Source: Oscillospiraceae bacterium
GTDB lineage: Bacteria > Bacillota > Clostridia > Oscillospirales > JAAYXM01
DNA length: 40,224 bases
Direction: 5' to 3'
Assembly: GCA_017439555.1 (NCBI GenBank)
Contig: JAFSIZ010000112.1
Coordinates: 1-40,224, forward strand
A model generated the notes under the pieces. It worked only from the letters and a program-made list of their open reading frames with translations, was not told the origin of the DNA and ran no database searches. The stretch's first letter is position 1; each line of letters starts with the position of its first letter. This document shows, in pieces, positions 15,972 through 24,377 of this stretch. Made by a program: the position numbers and the translations under genes.

Positions 15972-17399
15972 ATGCGTCACTCGATGGGAATGCGCCGCCG
16001 CTGGATGATAAACAACCTCATATATGTTGCGCTTATCATAGTTGTATGTATAGTTGTGTTTTCAGTAACTGCGATGAATTATTATTATGTGAACATCCGC
16101 ACGAGCCTGACAAACAGCGCGGCGATGAGTGCTGAATATTTCAGCGACGGGCTGAGCCTCAGTATGGATTCATTCTATCAGAATGCAAAGAGAAATCTTG
16201 CAGGAACACCAAATCTCAAAAACATAGAACGACAGATACTGTTTTCAAACGGAAGAATAGTTATGTCCTCCTCGGGGCTTCCGGCAGGGCTTATCCCGGG
16301 CACGCCCGAGATTGGCGAAGCGGTTGCCACAAACAGCACATCCGTTTATGTCGGGCGCGACAACTATACGGGTGAGAGAATAATGAGCGTATCAAGCCCG
16401 CTTGTGGCAGGAAACGGCAAGGTTGTCGGCGTGATAAGATATGTCACGAGCCTTCGCGGAATAGACAGGCGCATATTGATACAGACATCCATTGCGGCGA
16501 TAATCGGCATTATTCTCATCATCATTGTGCTTATGTCAAATAAATATTTCATACATTCAATAACTTCTCCGCTGCGCGAGGTTACCGATATAACAAAAAA
16601 GATAACTGAAGGAAGCTATGGAGTAACGATAGACAACAAATATGACGATGAAATAGGAGAGCTTGTCGATTCGATAAATGAAATGTCGGCGGAGATTGCG
16701 CGCGCAGACAAGATAAAGAACGAATTTATTTCCTCTGTTTCCCATGAACTGCGAACGCCGCTCACGGCAATCATAGGCTGGGGCGAAACTCTCACGGCCG
16801 TCGGTGTCGAAAACAAGGAGGAGGCTCAGCGCGGAATAGAGATAATCTTAAAGGAGACGCGCAGGCTTTCGAAAATGGTCGAAGAGCTTCTTGATTTTGC
16901 GCGTATGGAGAGTGGGCGCTTCACGCTTTATATCGACACTGTCAACCTGAAGGCAGAGCTTGAGGAAACGCTGTTTATGTATGCGGAAACGCTTCGCAAG
17001 GCAAACATTACAATGAGCTATGATCAGGACGATGAGGATGATATCTATATCAGCGGCGACAGAGAACGTCTCAAACAGGTGTTCTTCAATATGCTCGACA
17101 ATGCGGTAAAACACGGTGGCGACGGAAAGAGAATAGAGATAAGTGTTTTCCGTGAAGGGAAGAATGCAAAAATCAGAATCCGCGATTTCGGTGAAGGAAT
17201 TTCGGAAGAAGAGCTTCCGTATGTCAAGATGAAGTTTTATAAAGGTACATCAAAAGCTCAGGGCAACGGTATAGGTCTTGCTGTGAGTGATGAAATAGTA
17301 AATCTCCATGGAGGTACGCTCGATATTGAGAGCAAGCTTTCAGAGGGAACGACAATAACAATAACCCTGCCTGCAAAAGACGCTGAGGAAGAAATGTAG
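15972..17399 (+). CDS. Membrane sensor histidine kinase
   Basis: The 475-residue protein has TM1 (about 14-35), an outside sensor region of about 130 residues (dCache-like length), TM2 (168-189), HAMP (190-245), a HisKA H-box SSVSHELRTPL (H258), and an HATPase domain with N-box NMLDNAVKHGG (373-383), DFGEGI (405-410) and GNGIGLAV (431-438). All catalytic boxes are intact. It pairs with the response regulator just upstream; the layout resembles PhoR/ResE-type kinases. The ligand is unknown. The start is supported by AAGGAGGCAGTGTGAG before ATG 15972. Confidence 0.94.
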   Translation: MRHSMGMRRRWMINNLIYVALIIVVCIVVFSVTAMNYYYVNIRTSLTNSAAMSAEYFSDGLSLSMDSFYQNAKRNLAGTPNLKNIERQILFSNGRIVMSSSGLPAGLIPGTPEIGEAVATNSTSVYVGRDNYTGERIMSVSSPLVAGNGKVVGVIRYVTSLRGIDRRILIQTSIAAIIGIILIIIVLMSNKYFIHSITSPLREVTDITKKITEGSYGVTIDNKYDDEIGELVDSINEMSAEIARADKIKNEFISSVSHELRTPLTAIIGWGETLTAVGVENKEEAQRGIEIILKETRRLSKMVEELLDFARMESGRFTLYIDTVNLKAELEETLFMYAETLRKANITMSYDQDDEDDIYISGDRERLKQVFFNMLDNAVKHGGDGKRIEISVFREGKNAKIRIRDFGEGISEEELPYVKMKFYKGTSKAQGNGIGLAVSDEIVNLHGGTLDIESKLSEGTTITITLPAKDAEEEM

Positions 17400-17410
17400 A
17401 GAAAGGTAAA

Positions 17411-18352
17411 ATGCAAATGAGTAAATGCAAAAAAACATCAATAGGCGGTCAGGCGCTGATTGAAGGAATAATGATGCTTGGGCCTGAGAAGAGCGCGATT
17501 GCCGTCCGCCGCGGTGACGGTGAAATTGAGCTGAAGGTTGAAAACTGCAAGAAGCTGACAGAAAAGTATAAGTTTTTGTCAATCCCGTTCATACGCGGAA
17601 TTGCCGGGATTTTTGAATCGATGAAACGCGGATTTGCGGCGCTCAACTATGCATCTTCAATCGCAATCAATGAAATCGACGAGGAGCCGACGAGGTTTGA
17701 AAAATGGCTCGAGAAAAAGTTCGGAAGCCGCGCTGTAGAAAACATTGTGATGGGCATAGCCACGGTTTTCGGCATCGCAATACCGATAGTCCTGTTTATC
17801 TTTCTGCCGACTTTGCTTGCAGGCACGCTTGATAAATATATAGGCTCCGGAATCTGGAGAAATCTGCTTGAAGGGCTTTTGCGTGTCATCATTTTTCTGA
17901 TATTTATGTTTTCGGTATCGCGTATGAAGGATATGAAACGTGTATTCTCATATCACGGTGCAGAGCATAAATCCATCTTTTGCTATGAGGCAGGAGAGGA
18001 GCTGACTGTTGAAAACGTAAAGAAATTCTCAAAAGAGCATCCGCGCTGCGGAACAAGCTTTATGTTCTCTGTTATGGTCATAAGCGTGCTTGTCTTTTCG
18101 GTTGTGAGCTGGTCAAATCCATTTATACGTATGGCGCTGAGGCTGTTGCTTCTGCCTGTTGTTGTCGGTATAAGCTATGAGGTCAACCGCTTCATCGGCC
18201 GACACGACAATTGGTTTACAAGAATTATCCGCGCGCCGGGAATATGGTTTCAGACGTTTACAACCTTTGAGCCTGACGATTCGATGATAGAGGTTGCGAT
18301 AACGGCACTTCGTGAGGTTATCCCCGAAGAAGAAGGAAAAGATAATTGGTGA
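17411..18352 (+). CDS. DUF1385 membrane protein
   Basis: The 313-residue protein has SIGGQALIEGIMMLGP at the start, several membrane helices (about 115-140, 155-175, 215-235, 240-260), and the conserved YHGAEHKSIFCYEAG and HPRCGTSFMF, both signatures of DUF1385 (YqhQ-like) proteins. Function is not established; in many Firmicutes the gene sits beside prmC and prfA, as here with prmC. His, Glu and Cys in the conserved motifs hint at a metal site. ATG 17411 is behind GAAAGG, 11 bases after the kinase stop. Confidence 0.88.
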   Translation: MQMSKCKKTSIGGQALIEGIMMLGPEKSAIAVRRGDGEIELKVENCKKLTEKYKFLSIPFIRGIAGIFESMKRGFAALNYASSIAINEIDEEPTRFEKWLEKKFGSRAVENIVMGIATVFGIAIPIVLFIFLPTLLAGTLDKYIGSGIWRNLLEGLLRVIIFLIFMFSVSRMKDMKRVFSYHGAEHKSIFCYEAGEELTVENVKKFSKEHPRCGTSFMFSVMVISVLVFSVVSWSNPFIRMALRLLLLPVVVGISYEVNRFIGRHDNWFTRIIRAPGIWFQTFTTFEPDDSMIEVAITALREVIPEEEGKDNW

Positions 18353-18373
18353 TTTTGGAGGCAGTGCTAAAAA

Positions 18374-19222
18374 TTGTTTACCACATATAACGATGTTTAT
18401 CTCGATATAAGAAGAAAATTTGTGGCAGAAAAAATATCTATGGCAGAGCTTGAGGCTGTCGAGATAATAAGACACGTCACAGGCAAAAGCCGAGAAGAGT
18501 TTGTGCGCGACAAATATATCCATGCATCAAACACAGTTGTGGCTGAGGCAAACAGGCTTTGTGAGCGCAGATTGCGCGGAGAGCCGCTTGCATATATCCT
18601 CGGCGAATGGGATTTCTACGGAATAACGCTCAAGGTAACTCCTGATGTGCTGATCCCGAGATCTGACACAGAGGCGCTTGTGGATTGTGCACTTCGTCGC
18701 TCGAGCGGAGAGTTCCGCTTTCTCGATCTCGGCTGTGGAAGCGGATGTGTCGGTATAGCGCTCGGTGTTATGCGCAATTCCTCTCGCGGTGTGCTCGTCG
18801 ATGTTTCGGATGGCGCGCTCGCTGTTGCCAAGGAGAATGTATATAATATGAAGCTGGCGTCAAGGCTTTTGTGTGTGAAGGCAGATATGCTTGCGCCTCC
18901 GCCTGCAAACCTCGGAAAATTTGATGTCATTGCTTCAAATCCCCCATATATAACAACTCAGGAAATGGCAGAGCTTGATCGCTCGGTTTCGGAGTTTGAG
19001 CCAAAAGGCGCGTTGTGGGGCGGCGAAGACGGGCTCGATTTCTATCGTGCAATATGTGAAAACTGGTGGGATTCGCTCAATGATGGCGGTGTACTCGCTT
19101 TTGAATGTGGAATTGCACAGAGCTCAGCGCTGGAAAAGATAGTTAAAGAACGTGGAGGAAAACACGTTCAGACCACACGTGACACGTCAGGTATAAACAG
19201 GGTAGTATCCTGCATCAAATAA
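18374..19222 (+). CDS. prmC: Peptide chain release factor glutamine methyltransferase
   Basis: Methylates the Gln of the GGQ motif in release factors RF1/RF2 using SAM. The 282-residue protein has the HemK N-terminal helical domain, PLAYILGEWDFYG (71-83), PRSDTE (95-100), SAM-binding LDLGCGSGC (117-125) and catalytic NPPY (189-192). Start is TTG 18374, 12 bases after GGAGG; no ATG fits near the expected N-terminus. prfA is not next to it in this window. It lies between DUF1385 and recA in the same operon-like run. Confidence 0.93.
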   Translation: MFTTYNDVYLDIRRKFVAEKISMAELEAVEIIRHVTGKSREEFVRDKYIHASNTVVAEANRLCERRLRGEPLAYILGEWDFYGITLKVTPDVLIPRSDTEALVDCALRRSSGEFRFLDLGCGSGCVGIALGVMRNSSRGVLVDVSDGALAVAKENVYNMKLASRLLCVKADMLAPPPANLGKFDVIASNPPYITTQEMAELDRSVSEFEPKGALWGGEDGLDFYRAICENWWDSLNDGGVLAFECGIAQSSALEKIVKERGGKHVQTTRDTSGINRVVSCIK

Positions 19223-19255
19223 AGTAAAAATAATATAACAGGAGTGTATAAAGAT

Positions 19256-20323
19256 ATGGAAAAGGAAAAAGCTTTAGAAACCGCAATATCACAGATTGAA
19301 AAACAGTTTGGTAAAGGCTCTGTAATGCGCCTTGGAGAAAAGCGCGAAATGAATGTCAGCTGCATATCGACAGGCTCACTCACGCTTGACCTTGCGCTCG
19401 GTGTCGGTGGTCTTCCGCGCGGAAGAATCATCGAGATGTACGGTCCTGAGTCCTCCGGTAAGACAACGGTTGCGCTTCACGCTATTGCAGAGGCTCAGAA
19501 GGAAGGTGGCACAGCTGCATTTATCGACGTTGAACACGCTCTCGACCCGGTATATGCCGCAGCACTCGGCGTTGATATCGACAGTCTCCTGGTATCCCAG
19601 CCCGACACAGGTGAGCAGGCGCTTGAAATTGCAGAGGCGCTCGTTCGTTCAAATGCGATTGATGTTATTGTAATTGACTCTGTTGCAGCTCTCGTTCCGC
19701 GTGCGGAAATCGAAGGCGAGATGGGAGATGCTTTTGTCGGTCTTCACGCACGCCTTATGTCACAGGCGCTGCGTAAGCTTGCAGGTGCGATTTCAAAGGG
19801 TAACTGCGTTGCGATATTCATAAATCAGCTCCGTGAAAAGGTCGGAGTTATGTATGGTAACCCGGAGGTTACAACAGGCGGACGTGCGCTCAAGTTCTAT
19901 TCAAGCGTGCGTATTGAAATCCGTCGCGGTGAGGCTCTCAAGAACGGAACAGAGGTATATGGCAACCGCACACGTGCAAAGGTTGTCAAGAATAAGGTTG
20001 CGCCGCCGTTCCGTGAGGGAGAATTCGATATTGTCTACGGACAGGGTATATCAAAGATAGGCGAGCTCGTTGATCTTGCTGTCAAGCTCGATATCATCCA
20101 GAAGAGCGGATCGTGGTTCAATATGGGCGAGACACGTCTCGGCCAGGGACGCGACAGCGCAAAGCAGTATCTTCTCGACAATCCGGAGATTGCTGCTGAT
20201 GTTGAGGCTCAGATCAGGGCAAATTATGATAAGCTTACACCTGCAATGCCGGCACGTCCTGCTGTTGCGGCTGTTGCTGCAGGCAAGGGTGTCAAGGTCG
20301 ATGCAGACGATTTTAACGGCTGA
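19256..20323 (+). CDS. recA: Recombinase RecA
   Basis: DNA strand-exchange protein for homologous recombination and SOS co-protease activity. From ATG 19256 it has 355 residues; I prefer it over GTG 19244 because the AGGAG at 19240 is then correctly spaced. Landmarks: Walker A GPESSGKT (63-70), [18 protein letters not shown] (Walker B), loop L2 region with [27 protein letters not shown] in conserved order, and a C-terminal tail that is alanine-rich rather than strongly acidic. The TGATG stop/start overlap couples it to recX. No LexA-type operator (GAAC-N4-GTTC) was seen upstream. Confidence 0.97.
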   Translation: MEKEKALETAISQIEKQFGKGSVMRLGEKREMNVSCISTGSLTLDLALGVGGLPRGRIIEMYGPESSGKTTVALHAIAEAQKEGGTAAFIDVEHALDPVYAAALGVDIDSLLVSQPDTGEQALEIAEALVRSNAIDVIVIDSVAALVPRAEIEGEMGDAFVGLHARLMSQALRKLAGAISKGNCVAIFINQLREKVGVMYGNPEVTTGGRALKFYSSVRIEIRRGEALKNGTEVYGNRTRAKVVKNKVAPPFREGEFDIVYGQGISKIGELVDLAVKLDIIQKSGSWFNMGETRLGQGRDSAKQYLLDNPEIAADVEAQIRANYDKLTPAMPARPAVAAVAAGKGVKVDADDFNG

Positions 20324-20946
20324 TGAAAATTGAAAGCATAAAGCCCGGGCGCCGCGATAAGGAAAAGCTTGTAATCCGCACAGAATGCGGCTCCTATATA
20401 TCTGCAAGGCTTGATGATGCATATAAGCTCAAGGTCGGCGATGAGATAAGCTGCGAGGAAGCAGCGGAGCTTGAGCGCAAATATAATGCACAGACGGTAA
20501 AGAAGGCGGCTGCAAGAAGTCTCTCACATCATAGTATGTCAAAGCATGACCTTGCAAAAAAGCTTCGAGATCGCGGCTTTTCGGAGGAGGAATCTGCCGA
20601 GACTGCCGAATGGTTTGAAGAGCGCGGCCTTGTGGATGATGAGGCTTATGCAAAGGCTGCGGCAGAATATTATAAGCGGCGCGGCTACGGTGAACTGCGC
20701 ATCCGCGAGGAGCTGCGGCGCCGCGGACTTGAACGCGCGCTGATAGACGAGACGCTCGAGAGGCTCGAGCCGCCGCAGGATGAGCTTTCCGAGCTTATAA
20801 GAAAAAAGCTTCGCGGCGGTGAGTTCGATGCTGATAAAAAGCGTAAGCTCATTGCGTTTCTTGTCCGCCGTGGCTTTAAGTTTGATGAAATACGCGCTGC
20901 GATGAACGAGTTGCAGCTTGATACGGAGGATTTGTCTGATGTCTAA
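20323..20946 (+). CDS. recX: RecA regulator RecX
   Basis: RecX binds RecA filaments and modulates their activity. The 207-residue, highly charged helical protein starts inside the recA stop codon (TGATG), the usual arrangement. It shows the three-helix repeat pattern: SHHSMSKHDLAKKLRDRGFS, GLVDDEAYAKAAAEYY, RGYGELRIREELRRRGL and LIAFLVRRGFKFDEIRAAM. Its end overlaps the start of rimO by eight bases. Confidence 0.92.
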   Translation: MKIESIKPGRRDKEKLVIRTECGSYISARLDDAYKLKVGDEISCEEAAELERKYNAQTVKKAAARSLSHHSMSKHDLAKKLRDRGFSEEESAETAEWFEERGLVDDEAYAKAAAEYYKRRGYGELRIREELRRRGLERALIDETLERLEPPQDELSELIRKKLRGGEFDADKKRKLIAFLVRRGFKFDEIRAAMNELQLDTEDLSDV

Positions 20947-22261
20947 GATTGGCGTTGTCTCGCTCGGGTGTTCCAAAAACCAGATAGATTGCGAGCATAT
21001 GCTTTGCCTGCTTGATGAGGCGGGCTATGAGCTCACTGTAGAGCTTAATAATGTTGATGCTGTGCTCATAAATACGTGTGGCTTTATAGGTGATGCACGT
21101 GATGAAGCCTATGAGTACATAAAGGAAGCGGTTGCGCTGAAGGAAGAGGGAAGCGTCGGTAAGATAGTTGTAACCGGCTGTCTCGCTGAGCTTCTGAAGG
21201 ATTCCTTGAAGGATGAGTTCCCGCAGATTGATGCTTTGGTTGGCTGCGGAAGCTATATGGACATTGCGGATGTTTTCAAAGCGGTGTTTGCAGGCGAATA
21301 TACAAAGGTGTTCGCAAGACCTGACGAGGCGCCTCTTGAATGCGGAAGAATCATAACAACTGCGCCATATACAGCGTTTATAAAGATTGCGGAAGGATGC
21401 TCGAATTGCTGTGCGTACTGTGTTATTCCGCGCCTGAGAGGAAAGCTTCGTAGCCGCGATATGGACGAGGTCGTAAACGAGGCCGAGGCACTTGCGGAGA
21501 CAGGTGTGCGTGAGCTTATCGTTGTTGCTCAGGATACGGGCAGCTATGGTGTTGACAGAAGTGGAAAAAGCGAATTGCCTGAGCTTCTGCGTCGCCTGTG
21601 TGCAATAGAGAAGCTCGAATGGGTCCGTGTACATTATCTCTATCCGGATAAGATTTCGGATGAGCTTTGCGACGTGATTGCCAATGAGGACAAGATTGTC
21701 AAATATCTCGATATTCCGATACAGCATATCAATGACAGAGTGCTCAAGGCGATGAACCGCCGCGACACAGGAGCGGAGATCAAGGCGCTTCTCACAAAGC
21801 TTCGCGAAAAAATCCCGGGAGTTGTTATCCGCACGAGCCTTATCGTCGGTTTTCCCGGTGAGACGGACGAAGAGTTTGAAGAGCTTTGCGATTTCCTCAA
21901 GGAATATAAGATTGAAAGAGCGGGTGTGTTTGCCTATTCTCGCGAAGAGGGCACGAAGGCTGCCGCGATGGATGGGCAGATTGACGAGGACGTCAAGCAA
22001 CACCGCGCAGAGCTTGTCGGAGCACTGCAGGCGCGTGTTATGGATGAATATAACGAAAAAATGCTCGGCAAAACGCTCAGGGTGCTTGTAGAAGGCTTTG
22101 ACAGATATAGCGAGTGCTATTTCGGAAGAAGCTTTGCAGATTCTCCCGATATTGACGGTAAGGTGTTTTTCCGCGGTAAAAAGGGCATACGCCCCGGTGA
22201 GTTTTGTGACGTTGTCATAGACGGAGAGCTTGACGGTGATCTTTTGGGCGAAGCTGAGTAG
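20939..22261 (+). CDS. rimO: Ribosomal protein S12 methylthiotransferase
   Basis: Radical SAM enzyme that adds a methylthio group to an Asp of ribosomal protein S12. ATG 20939 is chosen (440 residues) because it follows GGAGG and gives the family start MSKIGVVSLGCSKNQID. N-terminal cluster cysteines C11, C47 and C81; radical-SAM C154-x3-C158-x2-C161 in EGCSNCCAYC; C-terminal TRAM region (YFGRSFADSPDIDGKVFF). RimO is preferred over MiaB because of the SLGCSKN start and the DGKVFF end. Lies in the recA-recX-rimO-pgsA order common in Firmicutes. Confidence 0.94.
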   Translation: MSKIGVVSLGCSKNQIDCEHMLCLLDEAGYELTVELNNVDAVLINTCGFIGDARDEAYEYIKEAVALKEEGSVGKIVVTGCLAELLKDSLKDEFPQIDALVGCGSYMDIADVFKAVFAGEYTKVFARPDEAPLECGRIITTAPYTAFIKIAEGCSNCCAYCVIPRLRGKLRSRDMDEVVNEAEALAETGVRELIVVAQDTGSYGVDRSGKSELPELLRRLCAIEKLEWVRVHYLYPDKISDELCDVIANEDKIVKYLDIPIQHINDRVLKAMNRRDTGAEIKALLTKLREKIPGVVIRTSLIVGFPGETDEEFEELCDFLKEYKIERAGVFAYSREEGTKAAAMDGQIDEDVKQHRAELVGALQARVMDEYNEKMLGKTLRVLVEGFDRYSECYFGRSFADSPDIDGKVFFRGKKGIRPGEFCDVVIDGELDGDLLGEAE

Positions 22262-22273
22262 GAGGTATTTATT

Positions 22274-22840
22274 ATGACTACTGCAAACATTATTTCATTG
22301 GTAAGAATTTGCCTTATTCCTGTTTTTATTGCGTTTGCACTTATATCGGGTATTCCTTATAACGATTACATTGCAGTCGGAATATTCATCGTTGCAAGCG
22401 TGACAGACTGGATAGACGGCTATATTGCGAGAAAATACAACCAGATAACGACCTTTGGAAAGTTTCTCGATCCGCTTGCAGATAAGCTGCTCGTAATCGC
22501 GGCGGCGCTTGTTCTCATAGAGCGCGGCGATATGGGAAGCGTTCCTGCGTTTATAATTGTCGCACGTGAGCTTATAGTAACCTCGCTACGCATTGTTGCG
22601 ATGGGCGAAGGTATAGTTATAGCGGCTCAGAAATCCGGCAAGGCAAAAACCTTTATTCAGATGGTCGGCACGATATTCCTGTTCACGCCGCTCCGCGAAA
22701 TTGCGTTTGGTGCGATAACTGCAGGGGATATCACAGTCTGGCTTATGGCGGCAATAACGCTTATTTCAGGTATAGAATATTTCAAGAGCTTTGGCGGAGT
22801 TTTGAATCCGACAGAGAACAATAAAACAGAGAAGAAATAA
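22274..22840 (+). CDS. pgsA: CDP-diacylglycerol-glycerol-3-phosphate 3-phosphatidyltransferase
   Basis: Membrane enzyme making phosphatidylglycerol phosphate. The 188-residue length is typical. The CDP-alcohol phosphotransferase motif is complete: D45, D48-G49-x2-A52-R53-x8-G62-x3-D66-x3-D70. About five hydrophobic segments are visible. It starts 12 bases after rimO behind AGGAGG. Confidence 0.94.
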   Translation: MTTANIISLVRICLIPVFIAFALISGIPYNDYIAVGIFIVASVTDWIDGYIARKYNQITTFGKFLDPLADKLLVIAAALVLIERGDMGSVPAFIIVARELIVTSLRIVAMGEGIVIAAQKSGKAKTFIQMVGTIFLFTPLREIAFGAITAGDITVWLMAAITLISGIEYFKSFGGVLNPTENNKTEKK

Positions 22841-22912
22841 ATATCCGCCAAAATGCGGACATACTATATTTGCTATCCCATCAGGGCAAAGAAGAAAGGA
22901 ACGGTGACAGCA

Positions 22913-24310
22913 ATGAAATTGTTTAACTCACTCACAAGAACAAAAGAAGAATTCAAGCCGATGGACCCGAACGACGTCAAGATGTATTCGTGTGGGCCGA
23001 CGGTATATAACTATTTCCATATAGGCAACGCACGCCCGTTTATCGTGTTTGATGTGCTTCGCAGATATATGGAATATCGCGGATATAAGGTGAAGTTTGT
23101 TCAGAATTTCACTGATATCGATGATAAGGTAATAAACAAGGCAAACGAAGAGGGCGTGACCTATAAGGATATTGCTGAGAAATATATTGAAGAATATTTC
23201 GTCGATGCAAAGGGGCTCGGAATCCATCCTGCAACAATCCATCCGAAGGCAACCGAGAACATTGATGCGATTATCGAAATTGTAAGCACTCTCATTGAAA
23301 AGGGTTATGCCTATGAATCTGAGGGCGACGTCTATTTCCGCGCACTTAAATTCAAGGGGTACGGTAAGCTTTCGAAGCAGCCGCTCGAGGATCTTGTTGC
23401 AGGTGCACGCATAAGTGTTGGCGAAAAGAAGGAGGATGCGACGGATTTTGCGCTCTGGAAAGCGGCAAAGCCGGGTGAGCCTTCCTGGGATTCGCCCTGG
23501 GGCAAAGGCCGTCCGGGGTGGCATATCGAATGCTCTGCGATGGCAAACCGCTATCTCGGAAAGACAATTGATATCCATAGCGGCGGCGTGGATCTCACAT
23601 TCCCCCACCACGAAAACGAAATCGCACAGTCCGAGGCTGCAAACGGATGCCAGTTTGCAAATTATTGGCTCCACAATGCATTCCTCAATATTGATAACAA
23701 AAAAATGTCAAAATCGCTCGGCAATTTCTTCACAGTGCGTGATGCTGCAGGCGTATATGGCTATGAAGCAATCCGCTTCTTTATGCTCTCGGCTCACTAC
23801 AGAAGCCCGATAAACTATTCTCAGGAATCGCTTATGCAGGCAAAGGCTGCGCTCGAGAGACTCCGCAATGCGGAAAACAATATGGAATTCCTCGCAAAGA
23901 ACGGAAGTGAGGATGCGCTTACCCCTGCACAGAGCGAGCTTCTTGCAGGCTTTGACAAATACAGGGAGAAGTTTATAAATGCGATGGACGATGACATCAA
24001 CACAGCAGATGCCATAGCGGCAATATTCGAGCTTGTGCGCGATGTTAATACGGCTCTTTCCGACAACGGCAGCCGTGCATTTGCGGCAGATTGCCTTGCA
24101 CGCGTCCGCGAGCTTTGTGATGTTCTCGGCCTCATCGAGAAGCAGGAAGAAGCATCTCTTGATTCGGAAATCGAGGAAATGATAGAAAAACGTCAGGCGG
24201 CAAGAAAGGAAAGAAACTTTGCCGAGGCTGACAGAATACGTGACGAGCTCGCTGCAAAGGGAATCATCCTTGAGGATACGCCTCAGGGTGTAAAGTGGCA
24301 CAGAGCATAG
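22913..24310 (+). CDS. cysS: Cysteinyl-tRNA synthetase
   Basis: Charges tRNA-Cys. From ATG 22913 (465 residues, the usual size) the protein starts [14 protein letters not shown]; the 20-residue upstream extension of the frame is not family-like. Class I motifs: HIGN (36-39) and KMSKS (264-268). Zinc site: C27, then [21 protein letters not shown]-terminal domain ends with [19 protein letters not shown], typical of CysRS. No T-box leader is visible in the 72-base gap before it, only a very short CCGC/GCGG hairpin. Confidence 0.96.
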   Translation: MKLFNSLTRTKEEFKPMDPNDVKMYSCGPTVYNYFHIGNARPFIVFDVLRRYMEYRGYKVKFVQNFTDIDDKVINKANEEGVTYKDIAEKYIEEYFVDAKGLGIHPATIHPKATENIDAIIEIVSTLIEKGYAYESEGDVYFRALKFKGYGKLSKQPLEDLVAGARISVGEKKEDATDFALWKAAKPGEPSWDSPWGKGRPGWHIECSAMANRYLGKTIDIHSGGVDLTFPHHENEIAQSEAANGCQFANYWLHNAFLNIDNKKMSKSLGNFFTVRDAAGVYGYEAIRFFMLSAHYRSPINYSQESLMQAKAALERLRNAENNMEFLAKNGSEDALTPAQSELLAGFDKYREKFINAMDDDINTADAIAAIFELVRDVNTALSDNGSRAFAADCLARVRELCDVLGLIEKQEEASLDSEIEEMIEKRQAARKERNFAEADRIRDELAAKGIILEDTPQGVKWHRA

Positions 24311-24322
24311 GGAAGTAAGCTG

Positions 24323-24348
24323 CGGCGGGGAGAAGTCTCTCTCCGCCG
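24323..24348 (+). other. Strong hairpin between cysS and polA
   Basis: CGGCGGGGAGA pairs with TCTCTCCGCCG (one G-T) around the tetraloop AGTC, 11 base pairs. No T-run follows, so it is more likely an mRNA stability or processing element, or a weak attenuator, than a full terminator. Confidence 0.45.
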
Positions 24349-24377
24349 AAATTTGATAAACAGGGCGGAATTTTATT

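Noticed and set aside
19148..19169. GAACGTG-N8-CACGTTC inverted repeat upstream of recA, considered as a LexA box
   Set aside because: The Firmicutes LexA site needs GAAC-N4-GTTC; this one has 14 bases between the cores and lies inside the prmC coding sequence.
22841..22912. T-box riboswitch before cysS
   Set aside because: The gap is only 72 bases, with no specifier loop, T-box sequence or terminator.
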